Source of the DNA: Candidatus Aphodenecus pullistercoris
GTDB taxonomy: Bacteria > Spirochaetota > Spirochaetia > Sphaerochaetales > Sphaerochaetaceae
Assembly: GCA_017694495.1 (NCBI GenBank)
Contig: JADIMU010000001.1
Location: 1 to 52,001, forward strand
Direction: 5' to 3'
DNA: 52,001 nt
A program made the translations under genes and the position numbers. Below the pieces are notes generated by a model. That model was not told where the DNA came from, ran no database searches, and was given only the letters and a program-made list of their open reading frames with translations. Positions 35,423 through 44,678 of the stretch are shown in pieces. Within the stretch, counting starts at the first letter, position 1. Each line of letters starts with the position of its first letter.

Positions 35423-35451
35423 TTGAACTGCCCTCCGCGCAGGTCTAGAAT
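35423..35451 (+). promoter_or_regulatory. Promoter of the unknown membrane protein
   Basis: TTGAAC (35423-35428), 17-nt spacer, TAGAAT (35446-35451). The leader of about 25 nt includes GAGAGGGGA before the ATG at 35484. Confidence 0.65.
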
Positions 35452-35483
35452 CGGACGAAGACACCACTTGTTGAGAGGGGAAA

Positions 35484-36887
35484 ATGGCAAGAAAGAAAGA
35501 AGGCTACGATTGGGTCACAAACACTTATTACATCAATGATGGAGGCGCATGCGGCTGCCTGATCACACTATTCATCATCATTGCCGCATTCAGTGTGTTT
35601 TCAGACTGGTATGAGGATCATTCCGGCCTCTTCTGGGGCATCATCATCGGCATCATCGTCCTCATAATCTTCATCATCGCAATGAGGAAGTCCAGCCAAG
35701 AAAGGCAGGAGGAGGAAGCCGCCCAGGAGGCGAGGAAGCAAAGGGATGAGGCCCAGAAGGCACGCAGAATGCTATGGTGCACTGAAGGTCTCGAGGCCTT
35801 GCGCCGCTATTCCCAGGCCTACGGGGTGAATCCATTGCTCAGACGCAATACGGTGTCCACCGGTCCGATCGCCGACCTGGTGGCGCCAAAGGATGTCGTA
35901 CAGCTCCTCGTCTACCTCGACTTCCCATTCAAGGAGCCGACCTGCTTCAATGGCAGGCTCAGCCTGACCATCAACTCTCAGGAAGTGCTCAGCATCGCAA
36001 GTGGAGCGGACTTCACCAAGCCGCTGCTCTTCAAGGTCGAAAGCGGAGACCACGTCGAGCTGCGATGCGTCAATGGTGATGCCAGTGGAATCGCCCATCT
36101 TGGAGACCTCCAGCTCGCCTGGTGTCTGGAAAGCTCCAATCCCGATGCCCTCTTCAATATCATTCCTTATGACGTCGACGACCGCGAGACCATGATCAAG
36201 CTCCAGAGCGCCATGTACATGGCGTATCGATTCGTCGTCGACTTCTCATCCATCGACAAGGTCCGGACAGGTTTTGGCTGGAAGGGCCCTTCACGCAAGA
36301 GCATGCTCTTCTATGCGAAGGTGCCTGAGGGATGCAGTCGGCTCTATATGATGCCCAGCCTCGACGGAAGCGCCTACAACCTTCGTGACAGCGGAATCAG
36401 CCTCGCCATTATCAACGATGGCAAGGTCCTGGACATCATCGATGATGACGGCTTCTCGCCCAACAGGAGGCTCTATCCCTTGACTCCAGGCACCAGCCTC
36501 AGCATCAATGTCTGCTACGACATGCGCAAGGAGCTGAAGGTCTCCTACATGAGATTCTTCGTGCTGAAGGACGATCTCCCCGAGGATGAGGCCAAGGCGC
36601 TCACAAGCTACCTCACAGACTACTACGCCAACGAGGACAGAAAGCAGAAGATTGAGGAGTATGAGGAGAAGATCGCCGACAAAGAGAAGGAGATCAACAA
36701 GGACTTCGTCACGAAGAGGGAGAAGGACGATGGAAGGAAGCTCATCGACATGTGGCAGGAGGAGGCAGGCAAGCTGAAGGCCCAGCTCAAGGATGTCAAT
36801 GTCGACGACTATATAAAAATCGACACACAGCCCCTTGTCATCGAGAACAGCCTTCCTGCGATCGCATCCACAATCATCGAAGACTGA
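35484..36887 (+). CDS. Unknown two-span membrane protein with large cytoplasmic domain
   Basis: A 467-residue protein I do not recognise. Two transmembrane helices lie near residues 24-41 and 49-67. A charged Glu/Lys-rich coiled coil follows (about 70-95), then a beta-rich central domain (about 110-370). A second helical charged segment (about 385-435) precedes a short C-terminal part. Both ends of the hairpin appear cytoplasmic by charge. It has its own promoter and ribosome binding site and is not tightly linked to its neighbours. Function unknown. Confidence 0.7.
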   Translation: MARKKEGYDWVTNTYYINDGGACGCLITLFIIIAAFSVFSDWYEDHSGLFWGIIIGIIVLIIFIIAMRKSSQERQEEEAAQEARKQRDEAQKARRMLWCTEGLEALRRYSQAYGVNPLLRRNTVSTGPIADLVAPKDVVQLLVYLDFPFKEPTCFNGRLSLTINSQEVLSIASGADFTKPLLFKVESGDHVELRCVNGDASGIAHLGDLQLAWCLESSNPDALFNIIPYDVDDRETMIKLQSAMYMAYRFVVDFSSIDKVRTGFGWKGPSRKSMLFYAKVPEGCSRLYMMPSLDGSAYNLRDSGISLAIINDGKVLDIIDDDGFSPNRRLYPLTPGTSLSINVCYDMRKELKVSYMRFFVLKDDLPEDEAKALTSYLTDYYANEDRKQKIEEYEEKIADKEKEINKDFVTKREKDDGRKLIDMWQEEAGKLKAQLKDVNVDDYIKIDTQPLVIENSLPAIASTIIED

Positions 36888-36897
36888 TCGATTCAAT

Positions 36898-36926
36898 TTG
36901 CCAAATGCACCGAATGGTGCTATCAT
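36898..36926 (+). promoter_or_regulatory. Promoter of the GreA-fusion gene, with dyad in the spacer
   Basis: TTGCCA (36898-36903), 17-nt spacer, TATCAT (36921-36926) preceded by TGC. The spacer holds a perfect dyad GCACC-GAAT-GGTGC (36907-36920), a possible operator. Confidence 0.6.
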
Positions 36927-36947
36927 TCAAGTACAAGTACAAGACTG

Positions 36948-36983
36948 AGCCGAGCAGGTGACCCGCCTGCCCGGCTTGTTTTA
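36948..36983 (+). terminator. Terminator-like hairpin in the GreA-fusion leader
   Basis: AGCCGAGCAGG (36948-36958) pairs with CCTGCCCGGCT (36966-36976) with one mismatch, then TGTTTTA. It lies between the promoter above and the start at 37014, so it may act as an attenuator. It may instead end the upstream transcript. Confidence 0.6.
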
Positions 36984-37013
36984 CGACTGTGAATTCCATG
37001 GAGGTTTTTCAAT

Positions 37014-39707
37014 ATGAGAACCAACGCCATCACAAAAATCCTTGCCAACGACAAGGAATACACGAAGAGCGCCCTCGCCTCCCTCGACCTGGAGAGCTTC
37101 AAGGCCATCGACAAGGCCATGGAGAAGCTGGACTACGAGGACCTTGGAGAGCTCGCCGACAAGGCCAATGAGATCATCGAGGCCCACAGCGAGTCCGTCA
37201 TGGCCCGCTACACGCTTGGAGCCATCGCCTTCGTCCGCCGTCCCCACGAAGACAACATCTTCATGCAGAACCTTCTGATAAGCTTCTACGACGTCCAGAA
37301 CTGGCCGGCCGTCGAGTTCCTGTGCCAGCGCATCCTTGCCTACAACGAGAACCGCTATGCATTGCGCATGCTTGCCGACTGCTACGAGGAGACGGGCCGC
37401 GAGGACGAGAAGTGGTCCGTCCTCGAGCGCCTTGTGAAGGTCGACTTCGACGAGAAGAAGCTCACCCGCCTTCTTGGCGACCACTTCAATGAGCTTGGCG
37501 ACAGGGAGAAGGCCCTCCTCTACTACAGGAGGACGCTGACGCGCGCCATCTCGAGCCATGACGGAGACACAGTCAAGGCCATGTGGGCCGTCCTCCTTCC
37601 CCTCCAGGGCGAGGACTACGGCTACTTCCTCGGCATCGCGGAGAAGGTCGCAACCAGCGTCGACAAGGCCCTCGCCCTCTGTCTGCTGACCGAGCTGTAC
37701 AGCCACTACTCCAACGATACGTCCAAGGCCATCCTCATCCTGAAGAAGGCCCTTGAGATCGACCCGCACAGCAGCCAGGCCCGCGAGGCCCTGGTCAAGA
37801 GCTACAAGGCCAAGTACGCCAAGAGCTCGAGGCTCGCCGAGTGCCTGAAGAAGTCCCGCCTCTCGGACCCGAACGAGGACATCGCGAAAGCCATCGCCTT
37901 CTTCGAGACCGACATCGCCTTCGACGTGGGCTCCTTCGTCTACCAGAGGAGTACGGACAGGCTCGGCCTGATCCAGTCGATCGACGACAGGCAGGTCGTC
38001 GTCGCCTTCAACAAGGCGAGCAAGGTCTCGATGGCCTTCGACATGGCCTTCAAGGCCCTCACTCCGCTTCCGAAGAACAACATCAGGGTCCTTAAGACCG
38101 CTGTGCCAGCCAAGCTTGCCGCGAAGATCAAGGCCGATCCCCGCTGGGCCCTCGTGACCATCCTCGAGAGCCACAACGACAAGTGCTCCCTCAAGGAGAT
38201 GAAGGAGGAGCTCGTACCCTCCGTCCTCAGCCAGAAGGACTGGGAGAGCTTCCGCACCGCCGCGCGCAGGATCCTCCAGGAGGACCCCTACTTCAGCGCA
38301 GTCCTGGATGAGAACGACACCTACATGCTCCGCTCCACCCCGATCACGCAGGAGGAGAAGCAGCTTGCAGTCTTCGACTCGGAGAAGGACTTCTACGGCA
38401 AGGTCAAGATCATGCGCGACTTCGTCTCGAAGGGCCTCGACGTCGAGTCCGAAGCCTTCAGCGAGATGGTCGTCTACTTCAACACTTGCCTGGCGAAGCA
38501 GGCTGAGGGCGTCAGCGACCGCATCATGTCCAGCTACCTCCTTCTTGACCAGCTCAGGAGCCACGAGCACATCGCGACTGCAGTCATAGAGACGAATGTC
38601 ACCTTCGCCGACCTCTACAAGAAGGTCGATGACAAGATCCGGCTCTTCGACAGGATCGGCAACGGCGACCTCAAGCGCGCCTTCCTGGAGAACGTCATGG
38701 CCTGTGACCGCTCCTGGAGCGAAGTCTTCCGCAAGTGCTTCCCCTACTACACCTATGCCTGGATTCCGACCTGTCTGAAGAACAACGGCAAGAGCTCGGT
38801 CTACATCGGCATGGTCGCCGACAGCGTCCACTCCTGGAGGGAGAACGTCGACGTCTTCCTCTGGTTCTACAAGAACGCCGACCAGAACGACTGGGTCAAG
38901 GCCGGAATCAGCCGCGAGGAGCTGCTGCTCACCCTCCTGCTGGTCCTCGACTACAGCGCGAGCAACATCGAGCTGAGGAAGGACGTCAGCGAGAACAGGA
39001 AGCGCAACGAGCTCGTGACGGGCTACCTCTTCAGCGACCGCAAGCTCTTCGAGGCGATCGACAAGGGCGACCGCGACCTGGCGAGCAAGATCTACTCGAT
39101 CGTCGCCAACGACAGGAACATCGACCCGGGCCACGTCATCGAGGTCAAGCACTTCATCAGCGAGAAGTACCCCGACTTCACCTTCTTCGACGACAACCCG
39201 GTCCAGATCCGCGAGGACGAGCTCATCCCCATGGGCTTCCTGTGCACGAAGAAGGCCCTTGACGAGAAGATCAGGGAGAAGGAGCACATCGAGCATGTCG
39301 AGCTCCAGGCCGTCGCCAGCGAGATCGCCGACGCCCGCGCCCTGGGCGACCTCAGGGAGAACGCCGAGTACCAGTACGGCAAGGACAAGCAGAAGAACCT
39401 CAACGCCCGCCTCAGGACGCTGAGCGACGAGATCGAGAAGGCCCAGGTCATCACGCCGGAGAGCGTCAACCCCTCCCGCGTCAGCTTCGGCACGACAGTC
39501 ACCCTCCACGACCGCATCCAGAACAGGGAGCTCCAGTACACCATCCTCGGCCAGTGGGAGAGCGACCCCGACCACGGCATCCTGAACTTCAAGACGCCGC
39601 TTGGAATGAAGCTCCTGAACAGGAGCGTGGGCGACGAGCTCGACTTCGAGATCAACGGCACGCCGTACAGCTACACGGTCAAGGACATCAAGGTCGCCGA
39701 TTTCTGA
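37014..39707 (+). CDS. greA: Transcript cleavage factor GreA with long N-terminal extension
   Basis: An 897-residue protein whose last ~155 residues are GreA. The coiled-coil tip ALGDLRENAEYQYGKDKQ keeps the Asp and Glu needed to stimulate RNA cleavage by RNA polymerase, and the FKBP-like C-terminal domain ends FEINGTPYSYTVKDIKVADF. The preceding ~740 residues are mainly helical with TPR-like repeats near 110-260 and no other domain I recognise. Fusions of this size (~900 residues) are characteristic of spirochaetes such as Borrelia. ATG follows GGAGG in the leader. Overlaps murJ tail-to-tail by 20 nt. Confidence 0.9.
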   Translation: MRTNAITKILANDKEYTKSALASLDLESFKAIDKAMEKLDYEDLGELADKANEIIEAHSESVMARYTLGAIAFVRRPHEDNIFMQNLLISFYDVQNWPAVEFLCQRILAYNENRYALRMLADCYEETGREDEKWSVLERLVKVDFDEKKLTRLLGDHFNELGDREKALLYYRRTLTRAISSHDGDTVKAMWAVLLPLQGEDYGYFLGIAEKVATSVDKALALCLLTELYSHYSNDTSKAILILKKALEIDPHSSQAREALVKSYKAKYAKSSRLAECLKKSRLSDPNEDIAKAIAFFETDIAFDVGSFVYQRSTDRLGLIQSIDDRQVVVAFNKASKVSMAFDMAFKALTPLPKNNIRVLKTAVPAKLAAKIKADPRWALVTILESHNDKCSLKEMKEELVPSVLSQKDWESFRTAARRILQEDPYFSAVLDENDTYMLRSTPITQEEKQLAVFDSEKDFYGKVKIMRDFVSKGLDVESEAFSEMVVYFNTCLAKQAEGVSDRIMSSYLLLDQLRSHEHIATAVIETNVTFADLYKKVDDKIRLFDRIGNGDLKRAFLENVMACDRSWSEVFRKCFPYYTYAWIPTCLKNNGKSSVYIGMVADSVHSWRENVDVFLWFYKNADQNDWVKAGISREELLLTLLLVLDYSASNIELRKDVSENRKRNELVTGYLFSDRKLFEAIDKGDRDLASKIYSIVANDRNIDPGHVIEVKHFISEKYPDFTFFDDNPVQIREDELIPMGFLCTKKALDEKIREKEHIEHVELQAVASEIADARALGDLRENAEYQYGKDKQKNLNARLRTLSDEIEKAQVITPESVNPSRVSFGTTVTLHDRIQNRELQYTILGQWESDPDHGILNFKTPLGMKLLNRSVGDELDFEINGTPYSYTVKDIKVADF

Positions 39708-41211
39708 GCGCCGAGAGGAAGTCGACCTTGAATGCGATGTAGCTTGCCAGGGCCACGGCAAGCATGCCGAGGCCAGCAATAATGGTGAGGACCAGGGTCC
39801 TCAGTGTGGAGCCCGCAGTGTAGAACTGCGGGTTCCATTTTCCATACAGGACGACTGTGGCGGCAAGCGGTATGTTCGCAATGATGACTCGTCCCCCCTT
39901 GTGGATGAATCGCCTCCAGTCGAAGCCGTGGACGAAGGGGAAGAGGCAGAGCGTCCCGATGAGCGAGGACGAGAGGCTTGCAAGCGGCATGGAGACGACG
40001 CCAAGTCCCTGGGACATGTAGAAAAGCGTGAATGCGATGTCTGCAAGGCTCACAGCCACGCCTACTGCGAGGTTGCGCCAGTAGTCCAGCGTGCTGTACA
40101 TCCAGCGCTGGAGCATGGCATAGAAGGCCATGGGCAGCATGGCGGCGAGGTAGGCCGTCAGGACGGAGGCTGTGAGCACAGTGTCGTCGAGCGTGAAGGC
40201 CCCGCCCTGCAATAGGCTTGCGACGCACTCGCGGCTCAGGGAGGCGAGGACCAGGGCTGCGGGAAGGAGGAAGGTCGTGAGGTTCACGAGGGCATCGGAA
40301 AGGGCCGCTGCCCTTCCCCTTTCATCCTTGCGCCTCGAGATGAGGGGAAAGTAGACCGCGTTGACCGAGGCGAAGACGATTCCGTAAGGCGCGCTGTAGA
40401 AGACGATCGCATTGCTCAGCGCTGTGACGGATCCGGCTTCAAGCCGGCTTGCGAGGTACATCGTGACGCTTTGCGATGCGATGGCGACGAGGGATGAGGC
40501 GCTCGCCGGCAGCCAGGAGCGCATGAGGGTCCGGAAATCTTCATTCGCTGCGAAATGGAAGTCCAGACGGAAGCGGATGCCAAGCTTCCTGAAGTCGATG
40601 AGGACTATGGCGAGCTGGGCCAGCGATCCTGCGACGGCTCCAATGGCCATGGACCAGTATCCGACATCGTCGCTCAGGAGCCAGAGCGAGAGCAGCATGG
40701 TCAGGGTGAAGAAGATCGGGGCGATTCCCGATGCGAGGAAGCGCCGCTTCGTCTGGAGGATGGAGGCGGAAAGCGTCGCCAGGCTGATGAAAAAGAGGAA
40801 GAGCGTGAATGGAGGAAGGAGAAAGGCCGCCACCTCGAGGCCCTCGCCTTCGAAGTCGGAGAGCGCGGCCATGATCGGACGAGCGAAGATTGCGACAGCC
40901 GTGATGATGAGGGCGAAGATGAGGATGAGGAAGCTCGCCACCTGTCGGTAGAGCCGCGCTGTGCGGCCATCATCCTCACAGGAGGCGAAAAGCGGAATGT
41001 ATGAGGCCGACAGCGAGCCCTCGGCGAAGAGCTTGCGGAAGTTGTTGGACAGATTGTAGCTGAAGTTCATCGCGTCGCTGAGCGTCCCTGATCCGAAGAC
41101 CAGGGCGATCAGCCGGCTTTTCAGTATGCCTAAGAGGCGTGAGACGAAGGTCGCCGCCATCAGCAGGAGGGTCGACGCCTCGCTCCTGTCCCCCATCCTC
41201 TCCTCAGCCAT
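39688..41211 (-). CDS. murJ: Lipid II flippase MurJ (MviN)
   Basis: Flips lipid II across the membrane for peptidoglycan synthesis. The 507-residue protein has about 13-14 hydrophobic segments. The N-terminal block VSRLLGILKSRLIALVFGSGTLSDAMNFSYNLSNNFRKLFAEGSLSASYIPLF is the MviN signature, and basic residues of the central cavity (SRR, KDER) are visible. The ATG overlaps the tgt stop by 8 nt. It is the last gene of the infB-to-murJ cluster and overlaps the convergent GreA gene by 20 nt. Confidence 0.94.
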   Translation of the reverse strand: MAEERMGDRSEASTLLLMAATFVSRLLGILKSRLIALVFGSGTLSDAMNFSYNLSNNFRKLFAEGSLSASYIPLFASCEDDGRTARLYRQVASFLILIFALIITAVAIFARPIMAALSDFEGEGLEVAAFLLPPFTLFLFFISLATLSASILQTKRRFLASGIAPIFFTLTMLLSLWLLSDDVGYWSMAIGAVAGSLAQLAIVLIDFRKLGIRFRLDFHFAANEDFRTLMRSWLPASASSLVAIASQSVTMYLASRLEAGSVTALSNAIVFYSAPYGIVFASVNAVYFPLISRRKDERGRAAALSDALVNLTTFLLPAALVLASLSRECVASLLQGGAFTLDDTVLTASVLTAYLAAMLPMAFYAMLQRWMYSTLDYWRNLAVGVAVSLADIAFTLFYMSQGLGVVSMPLASLSSSLIGTLCLFPFVHGFDWRRFIHKGGRVIIANIPLAATVVLYGKWNPQFYTAGSTLRTLVLTIIAGLGMLAVALASYIAFKVDFLSALRNRRP

Positions 41212-42328
41212 AGAATCGCGCCAGGTATTCCTTCTTGAACTGGCTGAAGCGGCCTTCCCTGATCGAGGCCCTGATCCTCTCCAGAAGGTTGTACAGATAG
41301 GTCAGGTTGTGCTCTGTGGCGAGCATGCCTCCAAGCATCTCGTTGCACTTGACCAGGTGGTGCATGTAGGCGCGCGAATACTTCGTGCACGCCGTACATG
41401 TGCATCCCTCCTGGATGGGCCCTTCGTCGAACTTGTGGCAAGCCTTCTTCATCGCGATGACTCCATCGTCAGTGAAGAGGCCTCCGTTGCGCGCCATGCG
41501 GGTGGCAAGGACGCAGTCGAAGAGGTCGATGCCGTTGGCCACACACTCGAAGATGTAGTCGGGCGAACCTATTCCCATGACATAGCGCGGCTTATCCGGT
41601 GTGACGTACTGGGCCGTATAGGAGAGCATGTCGGCAAACTGCTCCTTGCTCTCGCCCACCGACAGGCCACCGATCGCGATGCCGGGAAAGTCCATGTCGC
41701 TCAGCACGAGGGCGCTCTCCTTCCTCAGGTCCTCGTAGAAGTTGCCCTGGACGATGCAGAAGAGATTGCCGCGGAAGGACTCGCCCAGCCTCCTCCTCTC
41801 CTCGAGGGAGCGCTCGGCCCACAGCTTCGTGACGCGCCAGGCCTCCTCGGCCTGACGATGGCTGATGCCGGGTGGCGTGCACACATCGAGGCACATCGCG
41901 ATGTCGCTTCCGATGATGCCCTGGACGTCGACGACCTTCTCGGGCGTGAAGACATGCCTCGAGCCGTCGATGTGGCTCTGGAAGGTGACTCCGGCGTCGC
42001 GTATCTTCCTCAGTCCTGAGAGCGAGAATACCTGGAAGCCGCCCGAGTCGGTGAGGATGTTGCCGTCCCAGTTGGAGAAGCGGTGCAGCCCGCCGAACTG
42101 GCCGATGACCTCCATGCCCGGTCTAAGGTAGAGGTGATAGGTGTTTGCGAGGATGAGCTTGTAGCCGATCTGGGCGACCTTGTCATGGTAGATGCCCTTG
42201 ACTGTTCCGTTCGTGCCCACAGGCATGAAGGTCGGAGTCTCGACGCGTCCATGTGGCAGGTCGATGTAGCCCAGGCGGGCCTTCGTGTCCCTGTCCTGGA
42301 GGGTGCATGTGAATATCTTTTCAACCAT
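41204..42328 (-). CDS. tgt: tRNA-guanine transglycosylase
   Basis: Exchanges G34 of GUN-anticodon tRNAs for preQ1, the key insertion step of queuosine synthesis. The 374 residues contain TDSGGFQVFSL (base-contacting Asp), MCLDVC, FCIVQGN, AIGGLSVGE, the nucleophile block FDCVLATRMARNG and the zinc site CTCTACTKYSRAYMHHL. Cys in MCLDVC and Val in GGLSVGE match bacterial preQ1-type enzymes, not queuine-type ones. FDCVLATRM differs from the usual FDCVLPTRN. The ATG overlaps the lptG stop by 8 nt and follows TAGGAAAGA. Confidence 0.96.
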   Translation of the reverse strand: MVEKIFTCTLQDRDTKARLGYIDLPHGRVETPTFMPVGTNGTVKGIYHDKVAQIGYKLILANTYHLYLRPGMEVIGQFGGLHRFSNWDGNILTDSGGFQVFSLSGLRKIRDAGVTFQSHIDGSRHVFTPEKVVDVQGIIGSDIAMCLDVCTPPGISHRQAEEAWRVTKLWAERSLEERRRLGESFRGNLFCIVQGNFYEDLRKESALVLSDMDFPGIAIGGLSVGESKEQFADMLSYTAQYVTPDKPRYVMGIGSPDYIFECVANGIDLFDCVLATRMARNGGLFTDDGVIAMKKACHKFDEGPIQEGCTCTACTKYSRAYMHHLVKCNEMLGGMLATEHNLTYLYNLLERIRASIREGRFSQFKKEYLARFYG

Positions 42329-43409
42329 TGATCTTTCCTATGAGGCGGATCGCCAGCGCCAGGGCAAGCGTCGCCACGACCGGTATGATAACACCTGAGG
42401 CGGGATGGAACAAAGCCTGGCTCGTCATGATCGAGCACAGCATCTGCAGCACATAGTAGACGACTGCGGTGCAAAGCGACTGGATGATCGAGAAGAGGAA
42501 GATGTTGCGCTTGAAGCGGTAGTTCATCATGAGGCACACAAGTGTGAGCACGAGGATCGAGAAGGGACTTGCAAGGCGGCTGTAGAAGTCGCTGGCCGCA
42601 GGGTACCAGCTCTCGACGTCGACCTCCCTCAATCGCCTGAGATGGTCGAAGGCGACTGAGGTGGGCATCGTGCTGATGTCCCTCGACTCGTCAGTGAAGA
42701 AGACCGGGGCCGTCGTCACATCTTCCCTCGTGAGAGTGTCGAAGCGGCTGGCGGTGACCTCATCTCCCGACAGGACCCAGAGCGCACCGTCGCTGAAGGT
42801 CCAGCATCCCTTCTCAGCGTCCCAGTCGGCATAGGAGGCTTCGAGGCGCTCGCTGACCCTGCCCTCCCCGTCCCAGCTGACCATGGTGACGGTGAAGAGC
42901 CGTCCCCGGGCCTCGTCGAAGTAGGCTGCGTTGACGAGGAAGTTGCCACCGGCCTCGCTGACCGTGACGTCGGATGCGTCACTTGTCGAGCTCTGGCCGA
43001 AAAGCTCCACGGAGAGCCTGTCGTGCCGGCTCTTGGCATCTATCATGAGAGTCTGGGAGAAGACGAAGGCGATGAGCGTGACGGCCAGGACCGTGAGGAT
43101 GACTGGTCGGCAGACCCTCCTGTAGCTCAGACCTGAGTTGAGCAGCATGATCATCTCGTTGTTGCCTTCCAGCTGGGAGAGGAAGAAGGTCGTCGCGAAG
43201 AGGAAGGAGATCGAGACGCACATCATAAGGTACTCGGGGACTGCCAGGATGGACAGCTGGAGTATCGTGCTGAAGGGAAGCTGGCTCGTCAGGTAGTCGT
43301 TCATCTGTCCGAAGAGCTCGACTGCCAGGATGATCAGCGTGCATATCAGGAGCGTCGCGAGGCCCGTCTTCAGTATGGAGAAGGAGATGTAGCGGTCGAC
43401 GATCTTCAT
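42321..43409 (-). CDS. lptG: LPS export permease LptG (YjgP/YjgQ family)
   Basis: Inner-membrane half of the LptF-LptG pair that extracts lipopolysaccharide or a similar lipid with the ATPase LptB. The 362 residues have three N-terminal transmembrane helices, a periplasmic jellyroll domain (about 130-270), and three C-terminal helices. The block NSGLSYRRVCRPVIL near the second helix pair is typical. ATG overlaps the upstream stop (ATGA). LptF and LptG are similar to each other, so the naming follows gene order. LptB and LptA are not in the window. Confidence 0.88.
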   Translation of the reverse strand: MKIVDRYISFSILKTGLATLLICTLIILAVELFGQMNDYLTSQLPFSTILQLSILAVPEYLMMCVSISFLFATTFFLSQLEGNNEMIMLLNSGLSYRRVCRPVILTVLAVTLIAFVFSQTLMIDAKSRHDRLSVELFGQSSTSDASDVTVSEAGGNFLVNAAYFDEARGRLFTVTMVSWDGEGRVSERLEASYADWDAEKGCWTFSDGALWVLSGDEVTASRFDTLTREDVTTAPVFFTDESRDISTMPTSVAFDHLRRLREVDVESWYPAASDFYSRLASPFSILVLTLVCLMMNYRFKRNIFLFSIIQSLCTAVVYYVLQMLCSIMTSQALFHPASGVIIPVVATLALALAIRLIGKING

Positions 43410-44677
43410 CCGACCCTCCTGCGCTTCCACCACAGAAGGCCCAGTCCGATGACGAACATGACGGCGTCGGGAAGGTACATCAGGAAGCCTGCGTTGAAGC
43501 TGAAGTCGAAGATCCTCAGCTGGCTCGCGAAGAGGAGGTACCAGTAGGCGACTGCGATCAGGAGGGAAAGGCCGAAGCCGACGAGGCGGCCGTAGCGTAT
43601 CTTCACAAGGCTTAGGGGCAAGGTGACGACCGTCAGGCAGAGGCAGGCCAGAGAGAGGGCGAACTTCTTGTTGAACTCCGCGCTGTAGTACTGGTAGTAG
43701 AACTGGACAGGCTCGTCCTCACCTATTGCCGCAAGGCTTGCATTTCCATCTTCGATGGCGCTCCTCAGCCCTTCGAGATCCTCCAGGCTTGCCGCATCGC
43801 GTATGGCCTGTCCCATGTCGAACTTCACGTCCTCCCTCTGGGCGTGGAAGCTGGAGACGAGCTCGTCCCTCATCATCTTGCGGCTCTGCATCAGGGGCCA
43901 GAGCTCGGCGCTCGAGAGGTTGCCAGGAGATGTGTCCACCATGCTGGGAAGCTGCTGTGAGAAGTCGAGGTACATGAGGGCGCTCTGGGCGCTGGAGAGG
44001 ACGGACCTGCCGATGTCGTCCTCGCTGAGCATGAGCTCGGCCTCTCTGAGGTCCAGCTCATAGATGTAGTTGACAGGGTCTATGAGGCTTACGCTTCCAT
44101 AGGGCGAGGAGAGCGTCACATGGGGGCTGCCGTCCTTCGTGAGCAGGACGATGTCCTCCACGCTGCCGCCCGAGGTCGCCCCGTTTCGCATCACGATGCC
44201 GCCTACAGTGTTCGTGGCGTTCTCCCTGAGCTCGAAGGTCGGCAGCTCGCGCATGACATCGGAGAGCATCTGCTGATAGAGGCGGCTGGAGAGCGGCATG
44301 AGGTAGTCGCATATGTAGAAGGTCAGTACGCTGAGGAGGATGGAGAGGACCACAAGGACCCTGTAGACCTTTGAGAGCGCTATTCCGCTCGACCTCAAGG
44401 CCATGAGCTCGTTGGCGGAAGCGAGGTCGCCAAGGACCATCGAGGATGAGGAGAGTGTCGCGAAGGGCACGACGTATTGCAGGAACTGAGGGATCGCGCA
44501 CACGACGAGGCGTATGATCGTCGGCACGTCGACGTTGCGCAAGGCGACCTGCTGCACGAGCAGGAGTATCTGGTTGATGAAGAAGATGACGAAGAAGAAG
44601 AGGAAGGACACGATGAAGGAGAGGATGAACTCCCTCGCGACATGACGGTCCAGGATGAGGTGGCTTGGGCGCGGCAA
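43406..44677 (-). CDS. lptF: LPS export permease LptF (YjgP/YjgQ family)
   Basis: Partner of LptG. The 423-residue product has the same 3 + 3 transmembrane layout and starts LILDRHVAREFILSFIVSF; LMALRSSGIALSKVYRVLV is the family coupling region. The periplasmic domain is longer than in LptG. I chose TTG at 44677, 1 nt after the dut stop with AGGGG 6 nt upstream. The frame is open to an ATG at 44725 inside dut. The product would act in the cell envelope. Confidence 0.87.
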   Translation of the reverse strand: MPRPSHLILDRHVAREFILSFIVSFLFFFVIFFINQILLLVQQVALRNVDVPTIIRLVVCAIPQFLQYVVPFATLSSSSMVLGDLASANELMALRSSGIALSKVYRVLVVLSILLSVLTFYICDYLMPLSSRLYQQMLSDVMRELPTFELRENATNTVGGIVMRNGATSGGSVEDIVLLTKDGSPHVTLSSPYGSVSLIDPVNYIYELDLREAELMLSEDDIGRSVLSSAQSALMYLDFSQQLPSMVDTSPGNLSSAELWPLMQSRKMMRDELVSSFHAQREDVKFDMGQAIRDAASLEDLEGLRSAIEDGNASLAAIGEDEPVQFYYQYYSAEFNKKFALSLACLCLTVVTLPLSLVKIRYGRLVGFGLSLLIAVAYWYLLFASQLRIFDFSFNAGFLMYLPDAVMFVIGLGLLWWKRRRVG

Positions 44678-44678
44678 G

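Noticed and set aside
36981-39779. A 932-codon open frame on the minus strand opposite the GreA fusion
   Set aside because: It mirrors a GC-rich gene with strong third-position bias; the product is a low-complexity Val/Leu/Asp/Glu-rich shadow with no motif.
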